Below, piece after piece: positions 8,029-15,259 of a stretch of DNA of 28,407 bases. Every line of letters starts with the position of its first letter. The stretch's first letter is position 1. The stretch is taken from positions 179,518-207,924 of the forward strand of contig BJOX01000213.1 in assembly GCA_009731375.1 (NCBI GenBank). The letters run 5' to 3'. Made by a program: the position numbers and the translations under genes. The notes under the pieces were generated by a model. The model was not told the origin of the DNA. It was given only the letters and a program-made list of their open reading frames with translations, and did not search any database. The DNA comes from Paulinella micropora (lineage: Eukaryota; Cercozoa; Imbricatea; Euglyphida).

Positions 8029-8346
8029 TCAAAGGACATTTCGGCAGCCACACCCGGCGCAAGCTGTGTGACCTGTGCTTCCCAAAAATTCTTCCACTCC
8101 TTCTTGTGGAACACTTGTGCCAACAAATTCTGTTAGCACTCTTTTGGTCATTCTGCGTCGCTCTCGATCGGGCTCGTTTCTCGTCATGGTCCAAAGTACC
8201 GAGTTCAGCTTTTTAGTCAGCTCCACAACCTCAGGCGCCATTCTCCAGCCTTGCAGTTCCACGATCAGCTGGCGCGTTCCGTAATAACCCAGTTGGTAGC
8301 AGGCGCGTTCTAGATCGACGGGGGTTATGACCGCGGACAACGCTTT
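8029..8346 (-). CDS. Downstream part of unknown minus-strand gene, after an in-frame TGA
   Basis: This segment follows the TGA at 8349-8347 in the same frame and stays open for about 105 codons. It has no ATG near its beginning; the first possible start would be a TTG at 8340. Its product looks like normal protein, with balanced charge and helical stretches such as VDLERACYQLGYY and VVELTKKLNSVLWTM. The last dozen residues run into the edge of the palindromic repeat array, so the natural C-terminus may have been replaced. Most likely it is the C-terminal part of the 8347-9051 gene, cut off by a nonsense change, recoding or sequence error. A separate small gene is the alternative. No family recognised. 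Confidence 0.5.
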   Translation of the reverse strand, partial: KALSAVITPVDLERACYQLGYYGTRQLIVELQGWRMAPEVVELTKKLNSVLWTMTRNEPDRERRRMTKRVLTEFVGTSVPQEGVEEFLGSTGHTACAGCGCRNVL

Positions 8347-9051
8347 TCACCAGTCGGCAGGCAAAAAAACGCTTGAACTCTTTAGGAACTTGTTCAGCGT
8401 GAGTATCGTATTGGGGTAGTAACGCCCAAACAAAGGCAGCCTGCCATATATTGCGTTTGTCAACATCTCGTCTAGTGTACGCGCTTGCTTTACACGGCCA
8501 ACAAGGTACTGCGGGCTTTCGTTCAATAGCGCAAATAACGCTTCTGCTAAGGGCTGCTTCACTGCGTCGGTGATGTCGTCCTGTGTGAAAGCTCTTTTAA
8601 ATGTGCGGCCCTCCTGGTTTACCAAATTGACCAGTCGATCGTATTCTGGGCGCCAGGTCTCTTCGTCGGTTGCGACAGTCAGCGAAATGCAAGCACTTAC
8701 CTCTCGTTGCACTGGCTTGCCCAGCTTGTTATACCATTTGTGCATGGTCGTTTTCAATTTCACCTCATCTCCAAATCTTGGCTCATCTACCTTGTAGCTT
8801 TCTGCCCTTAACCGAAGATCGCGATTTTCTATTTCGCTTTTTATTTCTTCCTCGTTGACAGGTTGAACAGCCACTCCCTGCCTGGAAGGCCATAACGGCG
8901 TGTTTAAAGGAATTTCCAGAGCTGTCAGGACGGCAATTCGCAGGTTATCGAAGCCCTCCCAATTTCCCAGGTTAACCTTGCGTTCGATCCTAGATTCCAC
9001 GAAATATCCTCTGTCATTCACTTCGTAGAAAGCTACAGTGACAGTGGTCAT
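8347..9051 (-). CDS. Unknown 234-residue protein, interrupted at its 3' end
   Basis: ATG at 9051 (minus strand) begins MTTVTVAFYEVNDRGYFVES. The protein is hydrophilic, without membrane segments or a signal peptide. It combines beta-like N-terminal sequence, a charged middle (EEEIKSEIENRDLRLRAE) and a helical C-terminal half (LAEALFALLNESPQYL). No family recognised. Composition is near-balanced GC, unlike the GC-rich AlkB-like gene just upstream. AAGGAGGT lies 7 nt before the ATG, a perfect bacterial-type ribosome-binding site and odd in a eukaryotic context. A TATA-like stretch lies about 42 nt upstream of the ATG. The frame continues past the TGA for another 105 codons, so the original protein may have been about 340 residues. 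Confidence 0.65.
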   Translation of the reverse strand: MTTVTVAFYEVNDRGYFVESRIERKVNLGNWEGFDNLRIAVLTALEIPLNTPLWPSRQGVAVQPVNEEEIKSEIENRDLRLRAESYKVDEPRFGDEVKLKTTMHKWYNKLGKPVQREVSACISLTVATDEETWRPEYDRLVNLVNQEGRTFKRAFTQDDITDAVKQPLAEALFALLNESPQYLVGRVKQARTLDEMLTNAIYGRLPLFGRYYPNTILTLNKFLKSSSVFLPADW

Positions 9052-9058
9052 TGAATAG

Positions 9059-9066
9059 ACCTCCTT
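9059..9066 (-). promoter_or_regulatory. Shine-Dalgarno-like AAGGAGGT before the 9051 start
   Basis: Minus-strand AAGGAGGT with a 7-nt spacer to the ATG, matching the bacterial anti-SD consensus. Nothing comparable was noticed before the other genes. It may be chance or a trace of bacterial or phage ancestry. Confidence 0.4.
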
Positions 9067-9092
9067 GTGCGCCAGGTGTATTTCTTTTTTAC

Positions 9093-9106
9093 TTAATATT
9101 AATATA
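9093..9106 (-). promoter_or_regulatory. TATA-like AT stretch upstream of the 9051 start
   Basis: Minus-strand TATATTAATATTAA about 42 nt before the ATG, the sharpest AT-only stretch in this intergenic region. A second TATATA lies near 9204. The promoter role is inferred from position and sequence. Confidence 0.35.
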
Positions 9107-9318
9107 CCAGAAAAAGCCAAGATATCTGATGTTCAAAAAAAAGAAGAAAAAAAATCCCCACCCCGCCAGCGTTCCCTCAACAATGTGTTTTGGCGCTCTT
9201 GCCTATATATCTTTGTACAGAAAAAAAAAAAGGCACACACATGTAAGAAAAAAAAAGTAGACGGTGGCTCGGGGCTGTCCGGGGAATGAGGCAAGTGATA
9301 ATTTTTTTTCGGGAGCTG

Positions 9319-10263
9319 TCACTGGAGCGGGGGCGGTGACGGCGGCTCCAGCGGCGGCAGGTCCAGCGGGGGGGACTGCAGCACAAAGTCGGGCGGCAGC
9401 TCCGGCGGCAGCGCCAGCGGCACCAGCGGCGGCAGCGGCGGCAGCGGCAGCTCCAGTGGCGGCGGCGGGGGAGGGCACAAGGCCGTCGGCGGGCTGTCGG
9501 GCAGTCGCTTTCTTTTCTTGGGGCGGGGGGCCAGGAACCGCGCGCAACCCACGGAGCCCGCTGCGTGGCGGAGCGCCAGGGCCGACCTGCCGCGCCAGCC
9601 GGCCCCCGCGCTGACGGCCGACATGAGGTACACGTCGCCGTGGTCCAGCTGGATGCTCACCTCTCTGCCTACGGGGTGCGCGCCAAAGTACCAGTGCCAG
9701 TGCAGGCCCATGGCGGCGCCGAGCCTCGCGCCGATCACGCCGGCCAGGCCGTCGTGGCCGTGCGGCGAGATGCCTTGGCGGCGGTTGTTCGAGTACAGGT
9801 TGCCAAAGGCGGGGCAGTCGCGCGCCTCCGGGATCAGCCCCTCTACCCCGCGCTTCAGCCGGGCCAGCAGCGGCAGCCGCCCGAGCGGCACGGCGCCGTC
9901 GGCCTGGCCGAAGGCCAGGGTCTGGCAGTTCTTGAGGGGGCAGCCGCCGCGCACCGGGGCGGGCCACTCCAGCGCCAGCAACTCGTCTTGTAGCAGGCTG
10001 CTAGCGCCCGCTGGTAACGGCAAACCCAGAGCCATGGACCCCAATTCCATGAAACGCCACACGCCACGCCTAATCAACAGCACGCAGGCGTCGCCTTCGG
10101 GCGGCCGATCGCCGGGCTCCAGCCCTAGCTCTGCCAGGTCGAGCAAGTACGTCTGCCACCTCAGCAGCCTGGCCCTGGCCGCGATCGCGCGTATAGTTTC
10201 GCCCGTGAAAAAGTCAGAGGGGGCCGCGCAGGGCTCGAACGACACGGTCAGGGTGCGGAACAT
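9319..10263 (-). CDS. AlkB-like 2-oxoglutarate/Fe(II) dioxygenase with Pro-rich tail
   Basis: ATG at 10263 gives 314 residues. The core resembles AlkB-type dioxygenases: N155-LYSNN-RRQGISPHGHD171, then a strand rich in His/Trp (GLHWHWYFG, 186-194), then H208-GDVYLMS215, then a Trp and R-x-x-x-L-x-LRHAAG ending at 236. GD-(L/V/I)-Y-x-M-S and LRHAAG are familiar from a subfamily in protists and large viruses. Such enzymes oxidatively remove alkyl groups from nucleic acids or hydroxylate protein; which one is unknown here. The iron-binding HxD appears changed to H168-G-H170 followed by D171, so activity is uncertain. Residues 246-254 (PRPKKRKRL) look like a nuclear localisation signal, followed by a Pro/Leu-rich low-complexity tail of about 55 residues. 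It is divergent from the 10792 gene across 528 bp. Confidence 0.65.
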   Translation of the reverse strand: MFRTLTVSFEPCAAPSDFFTGETIRAIAARARLLRWQTYLLDLAELGLEPGDRPPEGDACVLLIRRGVWRFMELGSMALGLPLPAGASSLLQDELLALEWPAPVRGGCPLKNCQTLAFGQADGAVPLGRLPLLARLKRGVEGLIPEARDCPAFGNLYSNNRRQGISPHGHDGLAGVIGARLGAAMGLHWHWYFGAHPVGREVSIQLDHGDVYLMSAVSAGAGWRGRSALALRHAAGSVGCARFLAPRPKKRKRLPDSPPTALCPPPPPPLELPLPPLPPLVPLALPPELPPDFVLQSPPLDLPPLEPPSPPPLQ

Positions 10264-10791
10264 GGGAGAGCAAAAGGAGGGTCTGGTCAGTCTTTTTTAG
10301 CTCCAGGTTTTTTTTTGTGTGCCACAACCGCAGACAAACCGGCGGGAGAAAAGGTTTCCCGAGAGGAAAGTTCGCAGTGGTCCTACATCTAAAAAAAAAA
10401 AGAGCTCAAGAGGGCCGGCCCCCCTGCCTCTCCTCTGGCGTCGGTTCTTTTTTGGGTACTTTTTTTTCCTGCGGCCCCCCCCACCACACACACACAATTT
10501 GTCAAAACCGGAAGCGTGCCGTCGGCCCCCCCCCTCCTGTTTTCTCTCTCTCTCTCTGGTTGTTCACGAGATCTTATTCCCCTCCCCCTTTCCCATCCCT
10601 TGCGTACTGTTCCCGTACGAGGCCCCCCCCCTTCCCCGTTTCTTGCTAGTACTAGTGCAGTTTTTTTTCTCGGGGGTTGGTTGTCCCCAACTTCTTCGCG
10701 ACCGCCATTTTGGTTTTTTTTTGTGTCCTTCTGTCGCTTTTCGCACGGCGCTGCGAACAACAACAAAACCAAAAAAAAAAGAGAGTAGCGA
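10264..10791. other. Divergent intergenic region between the AlkB-like and 10792 genes
   Basis: Probably holds promoters for both directions. It contains T9 near 10309, A11 near 10390, C-runs near 10477, 10527 and 10622, CA and CT repeats, and an A-rich leader (AACAACAACAAAACC then A10) directly before the ATG at 10792. No supported gene. Confidence 0.55.
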
Positions 10792-11781
10792 ATGCAAGGC
10801 TTGCCCGAGCCCTGCCGTGTCAACTGGGACGGTACAGCGGCGCCTGGCAACAGCGCTCTATCTCGTTTCGCGCTAGACGACGGAGCACGCAAGGCGCTGC
10901 TGCAAAGGCTCATCTGCACCCCACGGTCGCTAACACAGACAGTAGACGACGTGCTGGCCGAGGGCTGGCAGCACTGTTCCGGCACTGAGCTGGCGATGTT
11001 GTGGTGCGTGTTCCACAAGAACCCGCACTGCATCCGGAGCGTATGCACCAAGGGCCGGAAGATCGCGTGGGCGCGGGGGCAGATCGGTGCGGACCTGCTG
11101 TTAGAGCTAGGCGCCGAACCTGTCGAGTACGCCAGCCACAAGACCAGCGCCGAGCAACGGCTGTTTGTGCGGCGGTGCTGGGGCCGCGCGGCGCCCCACG
11201 CCAAACAATGCCTGCGAAAGCTGTTTGAAGAGACCACGCGGGCCGTGCACCGCAAGACAGTCGCCGCGCAAGCGCGGCGCGTGGCCGACGCGCTGCGCCT
11301 GTCGCAGGCCATGGTTGGCGACAGACTGTCGCTGCGCCTGGTCCCGCGCGGGGCGCAGCCCGTGCAGGAAATCCCGTTGTTCCTGGACCGCGCCGCAATA
11401 GACCGCGGCCGCGTGCGGCTGTGGCTGCGGCTGTACCGCTGTGCGGGAGCCGAGCACGCGCTGAACTGGGTACGCGACGACGACGGGAGCGAGTTGATCG
11501 AGGCGACGGGAGCCGACGGGCGCGATACGGCAGCGTTGGCCAGGGTTGCGGGTGTGTCGCCCGCCTCGTACGTCCGCGTGGTGTTAGCGCGCAAGGGCGG
11601 CAGCCTGTGCGGGCTGCGCGCGCAGTGGCTTGGGTACTGCGAGGCGGACTGGAGCGGGCTCGACAGCGGCCGCGAACGCTGGTACACGCACGAGCTCGCG
11701 CCCTGGTGTATAGAATGTCTGCGCTGGTTCGCGTGCGTCGCCACGGTTGTCGGGCAGTACCTGGGGCCCGTACATTTCTAA
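10792..11781 (+). CDS. Unknown 329-residue protein
   Basis: ATG at 10792 follows an A-rich leader. The product is GC-rich in codon use, has no signal peptide and is rich in Arg, Ala and Cys (about a dozen cysteines spread through it). The first half is helical and basic (ARRVADALRLSQAM); the second half alternates beta-like and helical stretches (DRGRVRLWLRLYR) and ends with a hydrophobic Trp/Cys-rich segment (CIECLRWFACVATVVGQYLG) that could be a single membrane-associated helix. No family recognised. A T9 run follows the stop at 11808-11816. A long open frame on the opposite strand is judged a shadow because its composition is Ser/Arg/Pro-rich and it extends through intergenic homopolymers. 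Confidence 0.7.
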   Translation: MQGLPEPCRVNWDGTAAPGNSALSRFALDDGARKALLQRLICTPRSLTQTVDDVLAEGWQHCSGTELAMLWCVFHKNPHCIRSVCTKGRKIAWARGQIGADLLLELGAEPVEYASHKTSAEQRLFVRRCWGRAAPHAKQCLRKLFEETTRAVHRKTVAAQARRVADALRLSQAMVGDRLSLRLVPRGAQPVQEIPLFLDRAAIDRGRVRLWLRLYRCAGAEHALNWVRDDDGSELIEATGADGRDTAALARVAGVSPASYVRVVLARKGGSLCGLRAQWLGYCEADWSGLDSGRERWYTHELAPWCIECLRWFACVATVVGQYLGPVHF

Positions 11782-12247
11782 GTCAAGAACAAACGTCGGC
11801 GCACAGATTTTTTTTTGATAGTTCGCAAGCAGGCTCTCCCTTGTTCCTGTCCCTCGCCTCCCCTTTCCCACACCCTCCCTCCGCTGGGTAAAAGGTCTTT
11901 CTTTTAATCAAAAACAAAAAAAGGAGAGAGAGAGGGAACGGGGACGCGGAGGTTTAGGAACAATCTTGTAGTCAGTGATTATACGCCCTTCCTTTTTTTT
12001 TGTTCTTTCTTTCCTGTGATAACCTCCCGCCCCACTACTTCCCTCCCTCTCCGCAAAAAAAAGAAGTCAAGGGAAAGAGAGCAATTGGGGGGAACAAGCA
12101 CGGGCTGCTTTAAGGGGTGGGTGGGTGTTTTCAAAAAAAAAGAAATCATACTTTAAGAAACAAAATAAGAACACACAGTAAAAACCTGGTATCAAGACCC
12201 AACCCCGCTCCCGCACTCTCCTCCCTCTTATTGAACCTGCGAATCCG
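11782..12247 (+). other. Intergenic region upstream of the giant glycoprotein locus
   Basis: No supported gene. It contains T9 at 11808-11816, pyrimidine-rich tracts near 11830-11890 and 12010-12050, GA-repeats near 11923-11938, A and T runs, and an AT-rich stretch near 12140-12185. No upstream exon with a signal peptide could be identified, although the glycoprotein that follows lacks one. Confidence 0.6.
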
Positions 12248-13396
12248 ATGGTTTTCAATTATTACCAGGGTTATAATAACATTATAGCTATTTGCTCCGG
12301 TGAGACAGTTTGTACATGGGCTGGGCGCTGGGCAGACGATTGCTACAACATGCAGTTGCTGTTTCCCTCCTGGGTAAACGTTGTTTTCCGCTCTACCGCT
12401 GATAACACGACTAACCAGTACTGCGGGTGCCGCCGTGACTATTACATTCCTTACTACTCTGCCGCCAACTCCTTAACGTGTGCGATGGGCTGGTTCGATA
12501 CTATGGCGACGAAGTGCAGCGCCGACAACGGGGGATTCGATAGTGCCGCTTTAGTTATGGCGGGCTGCCAGGGGCCCAAGACAAGCCCAGAATGTGTCGC
12601 AAGCTGTGCGCTGGGCTGGTATTATAACCCGATGCCAGACTGTCCGCTATTTCAACAGTTTCCTTACCAGACGACGTCGCCCCCCGTGTATGGCACGTGG
12701 GCGGGACTGCGATGTGACAACCGTGTGTCGGCGCCGTGCACGAGCACCACTTGTCACCCGAATGCAACGTGCTCGTATGACAGCGGAGGCTACACGCTGT
12801 GCACGTGTAACGTTACCGCCTACTGGCAGAACAACGCGACCACCAAGGGCTTCGGTACTAACGGCTGCAACCGCATCCCGTGCCAGTGGGAGCTGCCGCG
12901 CGGGTCGACAGTCGGCTCGCAGTGTAACTACCTAACAACTGACGGCCCCAAGTGCACGCTGTTCTGCCAGGCGGGGTACAAAGACAACAACAATGGGCTG
13001 GGCGTCGAGTACACGTGCCCGCAGGGCCGGCTGCTGTCTGCCGTCAGCGGCGGGCTGCAGTGCGTCGCCTACCAGGAGCAGGATATGCTGGCTGGTCTAG
13101 GCAGGCTGCAGTACGAGAGTTTGATGATGGTTCCGGGCGCCGATATGCAGTGGTACCAACCGCAACTGGCGCTGGGCGACCTGGACAGAGACGGGCTCGA
13201 CGATGTCGTAATGACGAACCGCAGCGGGCCAGAAGGCTCGGCCGACACCTACGTGTTTGTGAGCACGACAGCTAATAATACACAATTGTCTAAGCGCCTG
13301 TACCGAGGCCCCTTAATAAGCCAGCCGATAGTCTATCAGGGCGCTATCTGGGGCTTGGTTGCACCTTGGCCTTGGAAAGTAGAAGCCAGCAGTTAG
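12248..13396 (+). CDS. Giant glycoprotein segment 1: EGF-like, CCP-like and FG-GAP-like parts
   Basis: The only segment with a plausible ATG, at 12248; 382 codons to the TAG. In-frame codons before the ATG run back to a TAA at about 12079 but encode no signal peptide. Cys-rich from the start. Residues 164-207 (C164, C169, C175, C185, C187, C207) fit an EGF-like module with CxC spacing. Residues 212-272 resemble a CCP/sushi module (CTLFCQAGY, then YTCPQG). D311-L-D-R-D-G-L-D-D319 is a DxDxDG calcium-binding loop of the FG-GAP/VCBS type found in integrin-like beta-propellers. Sequons include NTT, NAT, NVT and NRS. Confidence 0.65.
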   Translation: MVFNYYQGYNNIIAICSGETVCTWAGRWADDCYNMQLLFPSWVNVVFRSTADNTTNQYCGCRRDYYIPYYSAANSLTCAMGWFDTMATKCSADNGGFDSAALVMAGCQGPKTSPECVASCALGWYYNPMPDCPLFQQFPYQTTSPPVYGTWAGLRCDNRVSAPCTSTTCHPNATCSYDSGGYTLCTCNVTAYWQNNATTKGFGTNGCNRIPCQWELPRGSTVGSQCNYLTTDGPKCTLFCQAGYKDNNNGLGVEYTCPQGRLLSAVSGGLQCVAYQEQDMLAGLGRLQYESLMMVPGADMQWYQPQLALGDLDRDGLDDVVMTNRSGPEGSADTYVFVSTTANNTQLSKRLYRGPLISQPIVYQGAIWGLVAPWPWKVEASS

Positions 13397-15259
13397 GGTT
13401 GGCCGCCTCCCGACGGCACGGACTGGAGCTTTGCCAGCAGAAATGCCCGCTCGATCAGGTTGGATACTCTTTACTGTTCCTTCATGGTGTCGGCTGTGCA
13501 AAACAGTCTCTTGTTTATGCTGTTGTCTTGCCCCCAACAAGTGTGGTGGGTAGGATCCGACGAGTATGTTGTGCCATACCACTTGTACAACTTGTCCACC
13601 GGCAGGGCGATAGACGACGGGTTGGTGCCCTATGCAAAGGCCAACGACCCACCGTGGGGTTTGCCGCTGTGGCAGGAAAACCCTACCGGCCTGGGCCTGA
13701 GGGCCCAATGCAATTTGGCGGTGTGGCTCAAGAGCACGGGTGGCTTTAGCTGGCGGCTGTTGTGGTCGACCACGGACATAATTGTGCAGTGCCTTTCAGT
13801 CCCGTCCGCCGCGGCCGCGTTCGCGGTTACTTCGACCGGCTCGCTGTTGTTCATCTCCACGACGAGCGACCCGCGCAACGGCACGTTCACTGTCGACGAG
13901 ATAGCCACGGACGTGGGCCAGGTGCACTACTGCGGCGGTAGCGCCAAGCCCAGGCTGCGGCTCGCGGTGTTGAGCCCCAGCGGGAGGGCGGTGCGAGTGC
14001 TAGCCCAGAACCCCGTGAACGAGCGCGCTGCTTTTGACATCGTAGCTAGCCTACCGCTGCAAGGGTCGTCTGACACGGTGTTCATGCGCGTGGCGTGCCT
14101 GAAACTAAACCAAGACGAGCGCGAGGACTACAACCTGTTGATCGCGCGGCTGCTGGCTGACCGGACGTCGCTGAACCAGTCGTCGTTCCTGATACGCCTG
14201 CCAGTGACACAAACTACGGGCGGCAGCGCGCTGCGGTTGCTGGACCGCTGCGCTTTTGTCAGATGCGCCGCCAACGCCACGTGCGAGCTGCTCAATACGT
14301 GGCCGCGCTGCCGCTGCGCGGGTGGCCTCGTCGGGGACGGCGTGCGCTTCTGTGTGCCGCGCCCGCCGCTGCGGTCAGGCGGCAGCGGCCTGTACGTGCT
14401 GCGCCTCGGCAACCAGAGCGTCGCGACGGACACCACGGACCGGATCGTGCCGGTGGTGTGGCGCTGCCCGAACGGCGCCGACCCGCTGTCGTGGTGCACG
14501 GCGCGGCCGTCGTGCACCGTCGAGCCGGGGCTGCCGCAGCCCGCGGTGCCCAGGCGCGTGCCGCACTACTACGTCAACTGCCCCGACTGCCGCCTCGAGC
14601 TGTGGTACAACACGACTGAAGACGGTGACTGCTACTACCTCCTGTCAAGCGCCGGGTGGCCCGTGCTCTCTACGACCGCGACCCGCCTGGAGGCCGGCTT
14701 CGTCTGGTCCGTCCTGGGCCCGCCGCCACTGGCCAACTCGGTCGTCGAACTGGACGGCAGCGGCCGGGCCGGACACTTGTGCTACCAGGCGCACGAGCTG
14801 CTGCAGAGCTACAGCTGCGCCTTTCCGATCGTCCTGGGCGAGTCGTCGAAACCACCCGCGGTGTGTTCGGCGTTGGCGCGCGTAACTGTGCCCTGCGGGC
14901 CCGGATCGTCGCAGATTTCTTGTGAGCTGCTCGCGGGCAGCACGCGGTACCGGTGCCGCGCCAACAGCTCAAATGTGTTTGTGCTCGCCGGCGCGACCAG
15001 TGCCAGGATGCTGTCGGGCGACTGCGAGCTGTTCCGCCGGGCGTTCGAGCCGATCGTTGACTTCAACTGCAGCTGGCCCCTGGCCCAGGCACCGGAGCCC
15101 GCCTTCTGTTCCGTGGTGGCGCACGACCCAATGTGGCGCTTGGCCTGTTCTTCGGACACTTGGTGCGGGTCCGACGGCTGCGTCGGCTGTCAGTCCGCGG
15201 ACGTGCAGCTGGCACGCGCGGAAACGCGCGCGCGCGCCTCGGGCCGCGACGCGTTCTGA
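13397..15259 (+). CDS. Giant glycoprotein segment 2, between in-frame TAG and TGA
   Basis: Continues the frame of segment 1 directly after the TAG; the first ATG is not until about 13484, within continuous coding-like sequence. The first 250 codons are beta-rich with hydrophobic/aromatic strands and few cysteines, compatible with the rest of a propeller begun by the FG-GAP-like loop in segment 1. An EGF-like module lies at about 14250-14353 (CAFVRCAANATC, then CRCAGG, then a final Cys). After it the sequence is Cys-rich without a family match. It ends at a TGA (15257-15259), but the frame stays open beyond. Confidence 0.6.
   Translation, partial: GWPPPDGTDWSFASRNARSIRLDTLYCSFMVSAVQNSLLFMLLSCPQQVWWVGSDEYVVPYHLYNLSTGRAIDDGLVPYAKANDPPWGLPLWQENPTGLGLRAQCNLAVWLKSTGGFSWRLLWSTTDIIVQCLSVPSAAAAFAVTSTGSLLFISTTSDPRNGTFTVDEIATDVGQVHYCGGSAKPRLRLAVLSPSGRAVRVLAQNPVNERAAFDIVASLPLQGSSDTVFMRVACLKLNQDEREDYNLLIARLLADRTSLNQSSFLIRLPVTQTTGGSALRLLDRCAFVRCAANATCELLNTWPRCRCAGGLVGDGVRFCVPRPPLRSGGSGLYVLRLGNQSVATDTTDRIVPVVWRCPNGADPLSWCTARPSCTVEPGLPQPAVPRRVPHYYVNCPDCRLELWYNTTEDGDCYYLLSSAGWPVLSTTATRLEAGFVWSVLGPPPLANSVVELDGSGRAGHLCYQAHELLQSYSCAFPIVLGESSKPPAVCSALARVTVPCGPGSSQISCELLAGSTRYRCRANSSNVFVLAGATSARMLSGDCELFRRAFEPIVDFNCSWPLAQAPEPAFCSVVAHDPMWRLACSSDTWCGSDGCVGCQSADVQLARAETRARASGRDAF

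Larger units (their letters stand above)
6840..8055. repeat. Tandem array of palindromic ~280-bp units (565-bp dimer x2)
   Basis: The block starting GGACATTTCGGCAATAACTG begins at about 7187, 7475 and 7753, with degraded versions near 6911 and 8034, a spacing of 276-288 bp. Each unit is an imperfect long inverted repeat: a left arm reading ATTTCGGC...GTTTAGCTAGAGAAAATTTT is answered by a right arm ending CTACCTTCCAAATGCCGAAATGTCC. The unit centres alternate: type B (GGGAGGGGAA...TTCCCCTCCC, near 6985 and 7547) and type A (GGCGGGCGGGGAA...TTCCCCGCCCGCC, near 7262 and 7829). The true period is therefore a dimer of about 565 bp present twice. Spacers hold further hairpins (GTTACCCGTAAC). No coding signal. 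Candidate functions are a replication origin, a nested MITE-like element or a chromatin/packaging site. Confidence 0.85.

Noticed and set aside
6780-8194. Several short frames on both strands in the palindrome array
   Set aside because: They translate the inverted repeats into recurring KFPARQSFPK-like and KNFFCKGHFG-like peptides on both strands; no coding bias.
9203-9967. 254-codon minus-strand frame overlapping the AlkB-like gene
   Set aside because: Ala/Gly/Pro/Arg-rich shadow in another frame, while the chosen frame carries AlkB-type motifs.
10389-11744. 451-codon minus-strand frame
   Set aside because: Ser/Arg/Pro-rich translation antisense to the 10792 gene that continues through intergenic homopolymers; the plus-strand frame has an A-rich leader, an ATG and a post-stop T9.
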